Of a DNA stretch of 24,654 bases, positions 20,252 to 24,654 are shown piece by piece. The notes under the pieces were generated by a model. The model did not search any database. It was not told the DNA's origin and saw only the letters and a list, made by a program, of their open reading frames with translations. The stretch spans positions 1 through 24,654 of IMG/VR virus record IMGVR_UViG_3300034152_000827; one strand, given 5' to 3'. The first letter of the stretch is position 1. Each line of letters starts with the position of its first letter. The DNA is from a virus. Position numbers and translations under genes: made by a program.

Positions 20252-20752
20252 ATTTTTCCTTCGTTTCATTTCCCCGCTTAATAATTCATACAACGCGCAA
20301 ACCACTCCGTTTCCACCATAAACGTCCAAGGTTAAATAAGATTTCTCTTTGACCTCCTTTGGACTGTCGTAAGTGCACACCGAAAAAGGCGTCAACATCA
20401 AACATTCCATGTCAGAAAACGAATTGCCCAAATATATCGTCTCTTCTGGGGACACATTGTATCTTCTCATTATCTCAATCAATTTGTCTTTTTTGTTTTT
20501 GGGAGAATCCGCTAAAAAAAACGGTATTTGTTTTCTCCTACACAAATTGTAACTAACTGAGTTGTCATATGACAAAAACACAAACTTAAATTCTCTCTTA
20601 AGGTTGTTAATAGCCTCAAAATCCCTCATAAAAAAATGCTTGAACGGAACGTTTCCTATTTCGTCTATTGGAGAAAATCCCTCTGTGACAATTCCGTCAA
20701 CCTCGCTGACTATCAACTTTATATTGGAACACAAATCATTGAAATATCCCAT
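20234..20752 (-). CDS. KdsC-like HAD protein with altered catalytic residues
   Basis: A 172-aa protein aligned by eye with KdsC-type phosphatases (KDO-8-phosphate phosphatase and relatives): IKLIVSEVDGIVTEG, FMRDFEAINNLKRE, FVFLSYDNS, NKKDKLIEIMRRYNVSPEET and YLGNSFSDMECLM. The first Asp of the DxDG nucleophile motif is Glu17 (codon GAG), and the metal-binding GDDxxD becomes GNSFSD. Both changes would damage phosphatase activity, so it may be a binding or regulatory pseudoenzyme, or have different chemistry. It is last in the sugar/sulfate operon, 3 nt after the methyltransferase gene, consistent with a role linked to acidic sugars. Confidence 0.75.
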   Translation of the reverse strand: MGYFNDLCSNIKLIVSEVDGIVTEGFSPIDEIGNVPFKHFFMRDFEAINNLKREFKFVFLSYDNSVSYNLCRRKQIPFFLADSPKNKKDKLIEIMRRYNVSPEETIYLGNSFSDMECLMLTPFSVCTYDSPKEVKEKSYLTLDVYGGNGVVCALYELLSGEMKRRKNLTNRI

Positions 20753-20755
20753 AAT

Positions 20756-21394
20756 CTACACCACCTTTTGGCACAAGCACATAATTCTGGGGCCGCCCTT
20801 TCCTTGACCGCCTTTATTGAACTCATAATAGACTATTTCAAACAACCCTTCAACCAATTCATACATCTCTTGTTTAGTAAAACGAACCTCATGGACTTTC
20901 CCAGTTTTTATGTCAGACCTGTCTTTAATTTCCTCTTTGGGGTTTTGAGTTCCAGGCACTTCAACGTAAAACAACCCATCCTCTTTTAGAACTCTATAGA
21001 CGTTTTTCACAACCTTTTTAGTGTTGTAACAATGTTCCAAAGAATGCAACATGATGACTGCGCAAAACTCGTTGTCCTCAAACACAGACATGTCGTGAGC
21101 GTCATTCAACACGACGTCCAAACCCCTTGAAACAGCTTCTTTTACAGCCAATTCCACCAAGTCCGCGCCTTTAATGTTAACAAAACCTTTACTAATTAGA
21201 TATTCCATGCAGCAACCAAACCTACAACCAACGTCCAGTATAGGTTTGTTCTTGTACAACAACTTGTCTAATTGTTTACAAGCGTTGGAATACCTAAGTT
21301 TTAACACTGGTCTTTCGTCCAACGGTAAATGTGCTTTCTTCCAATGTTTCTCAACTTCCTCCAACTGTCTGTCAACGTAAATGTTGTTTTCCAT
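20756..21394 (-). CDS. Class I SAM methyltransferase (type 11)
   Basis: A 212-aa enzyme with motif I PILDVGCRFGCCMEYL (51-66), acidic D78 at the end of strand 2, the NDAHDM segment (98-102) and HSLEHCYNTKKVVKNVYRVL (117-136), typical of Methyltransf_11. The substrate is unknown; surrounding glycosyltransferase, sulfotransferase and FkbM genes suggest methylation of a glycan or lipid carrier. GAGG about 11 nt upstream of the ATG. No membrane segment, so cytoplasmic. Confidence 0.85.
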   Translation of the reverse strand: MENNIYVDRQLEEVEKHWKKAHLPLDERPVLKLRYSNACKQLDKLLYKNKPILDVGCRFGCCMEYLISKGFVNIKGADLVELAVKEAVSRGLDVVLNDAHDMSVFEDNEFCAVIMLHSLEHCYNTKKVVKNVYRVLKEDGLFYVEVPGTQNPKEEIKDRSDIKTGKVHEVRFTKQEMYELVEGLFEIVYYEFNKGGQGKGGPRIMCLCQKVV

Positions 21395-21410
21395 TTTATT
21401 TTATTCCTCA

Positions 21411-22046
21411 CTAAAAATTATACCCAAACTTTTCTATGTCCTCCCTATAAACCCTTTCAACAACGTTTTTAGATTCATCGGCATACAATTCTCTGTAATT
21501 AAATTTACTGTTTGTTGATTTCCTATTTCTTGGAATGTCTTCTACAACCAACCCCATCTTCGAGCACAAATACCTAACCTCAACGTTAAAGTTCTCATAA
21601 CTGGAAACATGATCCACCATAATCCTTCCGTCTTCATCGGTTATCCATTTAATTTGCGGTGTCAAATGATTAAATTTTTTGTCAACTACGCCCCAATTAA
21701 AATTTAAAACAAAGTCATTTAAATCAACGTATCCTTTTACAATGCCTGCTCCTGCTGGTTTTCTTCCTCCAACATCCAAAAAACCGTGCTTCTTGGCATG
21801 AAAAAACGAAGACAACCTGTCCCAAGGGTTTCTCACGAAACAAAATTTGAAGTATTTATCAAATTCTTCTGGGTATTTATTTTTAATAGCCATGGAAGAC
21901 TCATGACTGTACACGTCAGCTGACGGAACTTTAACAAAAACATTGAACACTCCCTTTTTAAAATTGTCGTTGGAATATACGCTGGTCCCCCCTGTCTTGG
22001 GTATGTGAATGAATATGAATTTGTATTTATGACACACAATTGTCAT
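21411..22046 (-). CDS. PAPS-dependent sulfotransferase (family 2-like)
   Basis: A 211-aa enzyme that should transfer sulfate from PAPS to a sugar or other hydroxyl. The 5'-phosphosulfate loop is IPKTGGTS (15-22) and the 3'-phosphate motif is FVRNPWDRLSSFF (70-82), both canonical. It is cytosolic, without a membrane anchor unlike Golgi relatives. GGAG lies 9 nt before the ATG, in the last codons of the preceding gene. In context it would sulfate a glycan made or modified by the adjacent glycosyltransferase. PAPS must come from the host, as no synthesis genes are visible. Confidence 0.88.
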   Translation of the reverse strand: MTIVCHKYKFIFIHIPKTGGTSVYSNDNFKKGVFNVFVKVPSADVYSHESSMAIKNKYPEEFDKYFKFCFVRNPWDRLSSFFHAKKHGFLDVGGRKPAGAGIVKGYVDLNDFVLNFNWGVVDKKFNHLTPQIKWITDEDGRIMVDHVSSYENFNVEVRYLCSKMGLVVEDIPRNRKSTNSKFNYRELYADESKNVVERVYREDIEKFGYNF

Positions 22047-22601
22047 TCATTTAATCTCCGCGACAAGCACGTCGTTTTTAAAAACCTCTTTAGTTGAAAC
22101 CCCATCGACGTAATACAAGTTGTAATTGTGGTTTATTTCCTTAAGTTTGTTTATTATGTGAGCCTCGCTTATGTTGTTCCACAAAGCAATGGGTTTTCTA
22201 AATATTCTTATGTCGTCTATTAAAATCGTGTGGTTTACAACGTTATGATTTTTAATACACTCAAGCTCTCTTAAAATAGGACACGTATCGGCAAGGGGTT
22301 TAGTGTGATATTTTCCAGAACCGCTATAATGAGAGTCCAACCAAAAAGTCACTCTCTCAACAACGTCCTCCAACGCTTCACACAACAACTCACCGCTGTC
22401 GCCACACAGTAGAGTCACGTTGTCCTTGCCTTTAAATCTTTTTACGCAATTTGCATATTTCTCAGGATAAAACTCTATGCTGATAAGTTTTTCAAACCCA
22501 GCGTCATAAGCCTCTTGAAGTCCGGAACCGTTGCTTGTTCCTGTTTCTATGAAAATTTTGTTGTAATTAAATTTTTCTAAAGTTTCTTTGTCTATCGGCA
22601 T
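22047..22601 (-). CDS. SAM methyltransferase-like Rossmann protein
   Basis: A 184-aa protein with a glycine-rich motif I variant (FIETGTSNGSGLQEAYDAGF, 17-36), an acidic strand-2 end (SIEFYPEK), the CGDSGELL segment and FWLDSHYSGSG (about 86-96), followed by HTILIDDIR. This resembles small class I methyltransferases found in polysaccharide clusters, but the SAM loop (ETGTSNG) is weaker than in its neighbours. GGAGG lies 7 nt before the ATG within the previous stop region. Exact substrate is unknown. Confidence 0.7.
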   Translation of the reverse strand: MPIDKETLEKFNYNKIFIETGTSNGSGLQEAYDAGFEKLISIEFYPEKYANCVKRFKGKDNVTLLCGDSGELLCEALEDVVERVTFWLDSHYSGSGKYHTKPLADTCPILRELECIKNHNVVNHTILIDDIRIFRKPIALWNNISEAHIINKLKEINHNYNLYYVDGVSTKEVFKNDVLVAEIK

Positions 22602-22603
22602 GC

Positions 22604-23335
22604 TTATCCTCCCTTGGCCAACAAATTAGGGTTCAAGTTGCTTTTGTCTATCTTTGTTAACTTTTTCAAACCTACTTCTTTTCCTGTTTTCTCGTCATAC
22701 AAAACATATCCCATAGACCACAACTTCTCTCCAATCTTGACTGCGTTTCCACATCCAAACTCCACCAACAAAACAGGCCTGAACAAATCTATCGTCTCTT
22801 GAGCCCCTTCCAATATTTCAAATTCGGTTCCGTCAACGTCTATTTTTATAAAATCAAGCCTGTTCAAACAACTGTAAAAAAACCAGTCGTCAAAACTGAC
22901 TACTTCAGACTTGCAATATCTGTTTAAATCATCGTCCTTTTTGATCAAATCAACAATTGCGGTTGAAGGAAACCCACGTTTAAACAAACACTTTTTGCGT
23001 TTGCTGTATACTCCTTTGTTTATGGCAACTACATTGCGCAGTTTGTTTAATTCTATGTTGGAAATAAGTCTGTCATAAAAATAATTAAACGGTTCAAAAG
23101 ATATAACTTTTCCAACGTCTCCAACCAATTTGGAAAACAACAAGGTGAAATATCCTATATTGGCTCCCACGTCAATGACAACGTCTCCTTTCTTCACTGT
23201 GTTTTTAACCAACTTTGTGGCGTTTGGTTCCCAACACCCATTTCTAATTATATCCCTGTCTATGCAACTGTTGTGATTGGTGCTAAGAAAATATTTAAAC
23301 CCACCCTTATTGAACAATTTTAAATTTTCGTTCAT
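22604..23335 (-). CDS. FkbM family methyltransferase
   Basis: A 243-aa enzyme of the FkbM O-methyltransferase family. Motif I is VIDVGANIGYFTLLFS (53-68), strand 2 ends SFEP (E81), and the family signature RLDFIKIDVDGTEFEILEGA is at 159-178, then LLVEFGC where relatives often have VEI/VEF. FkbM enzymes methylate sugar or polyketide hydroxyls and are frequent in surface-polysaccharide loci. The ATG overlaps the glycosyltransferase stop as ATGA, so the two are coupled. Cytoplasmic. Confidence 0.92.
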   Translation of the reverse strand: MNENLKLFNKGGFKYFLSTNHNSCIDRDIIRNGCWEPNATKLVKNTVKKGDVVIDVGANIGYFTLLFSKLVGDVGKVISFEPFNYFYDRLISNIELNKLRNVVAINKGVYSKRKKCLFKRGFPSTAIVDLIKKDDDLNRYCKSEVVSFDDWFFYSCLNRLDFIKIDVDGTEFEILEGAQETIDLFRPVLLVEFGCGNAVKIGEKLWSMGYVLYDEKTGKEVGLKKLTKIDKSNLNPNLLAKGG

Positions 23336-24504
23336 ACGGCGTCTCTAAACACTTCAATTATTTTCTTGGCTCTTGCTTCAACTGTGTGTCTTTTTTGCAC
23401 CATTTCTCGACCAGCCTTTCCTATCTCTTTGTACATGTCTGAATCCAACACCTTGTTAATTTCATTAAGATTAAAAATCTTTACGTAAGTTTCTCCATCT
23501 ACAAAACCGAACTGTTCCATCAACGGAAGCTCGTGACTAACAAGACACGCCCCGTTGTTGCACACTTCATAATATTTTGGAGGTATGAACCTGTCATGTA
23601 TTCCACCGCTAAAATAATATTTGGTCTTTTTTATTTTTCTTTGATACTCATCGTTTGGAAGAGGATACTTTCCAAATGATCCGCAAGACAAGACAACGTC
23701 CTTCCTGTTCAATTTTTTAAGGTAATTGTAAATTAATTTTCTCTTAGAATAGGCGTTGTCTATGCAACCAGTACACATGGCAGTTATTTTTTTGTCTTCG
23801 ACGTAAGACTCTTTATCCGTCACAAACCAAGGGACGAGTTCAACCCTGCATCCTATGCTCTTGCCAAACCTAACGAGCTCGTCCGGACAATATTGCAAAC
23901 AACCCATTAGATCCGGCCTCACTTTTTTCATCCATTCCTTGGTTCTTTTCTCATCGCCAAAATAATCACTGACAAAAGAATAAATGAATTTAGCCGGCCT
24001 TTTTTCACCTTTAGGAACTCTGGGTTTTTGAATGTAAGCAATGTCAAAATCCCCATGTACTGGATAAAACTCAAAGTTGTTCTTAGTGACCACCACGTGC
24101 CGAGTTCTTCCTATTTTTTCTTGCAGAGCGATCCCTATCCCGTCATACCAAAAATTCCAATGAGCCTCTGGAGTGCCGGGGCCGTGATAAGAAACTACGT
24201 TCAAATTAGAACTAACTTCAATGACGTCTCCACTAAATGAACCTGACTTTCCACTTGTTTCTTTAACTAATCTTTCTTCTTCAACGTTCCCAGATCTTGA
24301 ATCGTCACAAGGATCGTCTTCATTCGCGGCCCTTGCCTGTTCTGCAGCTGGGGCCGTTGTGCAAACAGGAAGATCTTCTCCTTCCTCTTCAATAACGTCA
24401 GTAAGCTCTATAATCTCCTCTTCATCCTCTTCTTCTGATTTAAAAAAATCTCTGTCTATCTCTTCCATCAATTTCCTTCTTTTCTGTTCTTCAAAATCAT
24501 ACAT
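23332..24504 (-). CDS. CgeB-like glycosyltransferase with acidic N-terminal tail
   Basis: A 390-aa protein. Residues 1-105 are very acidic and low complexity (KSEEEDEEEIIELTDVIEEE), probably disordered. From YHGPGTPEAHWNFWYDGIGI onward it matches the CgeB/Glyco_trans_1_2 fold: PVHGDFDIAYIQKPRVP, the PWFVTDKESY segment, and the C-terminal nucleotide-sugar region GIHDRFIPPKYYEVCNNGAC followed by LVSHELPLMEQFGF. It should add a sugar to a glycan or a viral protein. It heads the surface-chemistry operon, with AGGAGG 8 nt before the ATG. No promoter is evident in the short gap to the IS end, so transcription probably enters from beyond the window edge. Confidence 0.82.
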   Translation of the reverse strand: MYDFEEQKRRKLMEEIDRDFFKSEEEDEEEIIELTDVIEEEGEDLPVCTTAPAAEQARAANEDDPCDDSRSGNVEEERLVKETSGKSGSFSGDVIEVSSNLNVVSYHGPGTPEAHWNFWYDGIGIALQEKIGRTRHVVVTKNNFEFYPVHGDFDIAYIQKPRVPKGEKRPAKFIYSFVSDYFGDEKRTKEWMKKVRPDLMGCLQYCPDELVRFGKSIGCRVELVPWFVTDKESYVEDKKITAMCTGCIDNAYSKRKLIYNYLKKLNRKDVVLSCGSFGKYPLPNDEYQRKIKKTKYYFSGGIHDRFIPPKYYEVCNNGACLVSHELPLMEQFGFVDGETYVKIFNLNEINKVLDSDMYKEIGKAGREMVQKRHTVEARAKKIIEVFRDAV

Positions 24505-24536
24505 GTCAAATTCCTCCTAAATTAGAATTCTCAGCT

Positions 24537-24568
24537 TTGACACTCCCACAGCTAAAGCAATGGGATTC
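24537..24568 (-). repeat. IS200/IS605 right end of the decayed tnpB element
   Basis: The minus strand reads GAATC, an imperfect hairpin (CCCATTGC-TTTA-GCTGTGGG), then AGTGTCAA. It follows the tnpB stop by a few bases and ends in TCAA at 24537. The same order (GAATC, hairpin, TCAA) is seen in the 41-bp repeats at 10296 and 13590, though the stem sequence differs, so it comes from a different IS. Confidence 0.75.
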
Positions 24569-24576
24569 TTGAGTGA

Positions 24577-24654
24577 TTAAACAACAGTCCATTTCTGTCC
24601 ATCGAGTATGACCTCAAGCTTAGGGTATGCCATTACCCCTCCTGAACCAGTGCA
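24577..24654 (-). pseudogene. tnpB C-terminal tail, continuous with the left end
   Basis: The minus-strand frame from the window edge reads TGSGGVMAYPKLEVILDGQK then WTVV and a TAA at 24579-24577, followed directly by the IS right-end hairpin. It continues in frame from the tnpB remnant at positions 245-1 when the nine shared bases are overlapped. It is the C-terminal end of a TnpB with no function of its own. Confidence 0.7.

Noticed and set aside
24221-24520. 99-aa Ser-rich plus-strand frame
   Set aside because: It is antisense to the acidic low-complexity N-terminus of the glycosyltransferase; the Ser-rich composition mirrors Glu/Asp codons.
1-24654. CRISPR arrays and tRNA genes
   Set aside because: No regularly spaced repeats were seen by eye, and no cloverleaf with a TPsiC-like GGTTCRA arm and acceptor pairing was found; GGTTCAA at the 41-bp repeats belongs to the IS ends.

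Overview
The window is an AT-rich, densely packed gene block. Every intact gene reads leftward on the minus strand; the only plus-strand gene is a 5'-truncated transposase. Gene content, very short spacers, stop/start overlaps, AGGAGG-type ribosome binding sites and sigma70-like promoters point to a bacterial virus, most likely part of a large tailed-phage genome. TAA, TAG and TGA all act as stops, so the code looks standard. The host cannot be named from the sequence. No terminase, portal, major capsid, tail, tRNA or CRISPR is visible.

Layout in the direction of transcription (right to left). (1) 24504-20234 is a surface-chemistry operon: a CgeB-like glycosyltransferase, an FkbM methyltransferase, a second Rossmann methyltransferase-like protein, a PAPS sulfotransferase, a type-11 methyltransferase and a KdsC-like HAD protein with altered catalytic residues. 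(2) 20185-11769 is replication and nucleotide metabolism: DnaX-like clamp loader, family-A DNA polymerase with a C-terminal zinc ribbon, dUTPase, class II ribonucleotide reductase split by an intein, a deoxyribonucleotidase-like HAD protein, two Cys-rich small proteins and RNase HII. (3) 11726-10296 holds two small genes and a damaged IS200/IS605-type element in which an endonuclease VII-like HNH gene occupies the place of tnpB. (4) 10157-4497 carries small unknowns, a dCMP deaminase split by a second intein, a tail-anchored coiled-coil protein, a two-PAS protein and an Hsp20 chaperone. (5) 4296-279 carries a phage-type metallopeptidase, small genes, a methyltransferase, a tiny ribosomal-protein-like gene (mS38/COX24 type) apparently starting at AUA, a head-protein-like gene interrupted by a group I intron, methionine aminopeptidase and a histone-H1-like (Hc1) protein. 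(6) Both window ends lie in the same decayed tnpB gene: they share 9 bases, and joining them restores one reading frame through the tnpB C-terminus to an IS right-end hairpin. The source may therefore be circular or circularly permuted, or the contig broke inside a repeated IS.

The strongest unannotated feature is the 299-nt group I intron at 2039-2337. It has a 9-bp P1 ending in the U.G splice pair and recognisable P4, P5, P6, P7, P8 and P9, and removing it joins two ORFs in frame. With two LAGLIDADG inteins, an HNH nuclease, IS remnants and two perfect 41-bp copies of an IS right end, the window is unusually rich in selfish elements, which sit mainly in nucleotide-metabolism and virion-type genes. 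Three promoters share one architecture (TTGACA, 16-bp spacer ending AATGAT, then TATRTT), suggesting a common regulon.
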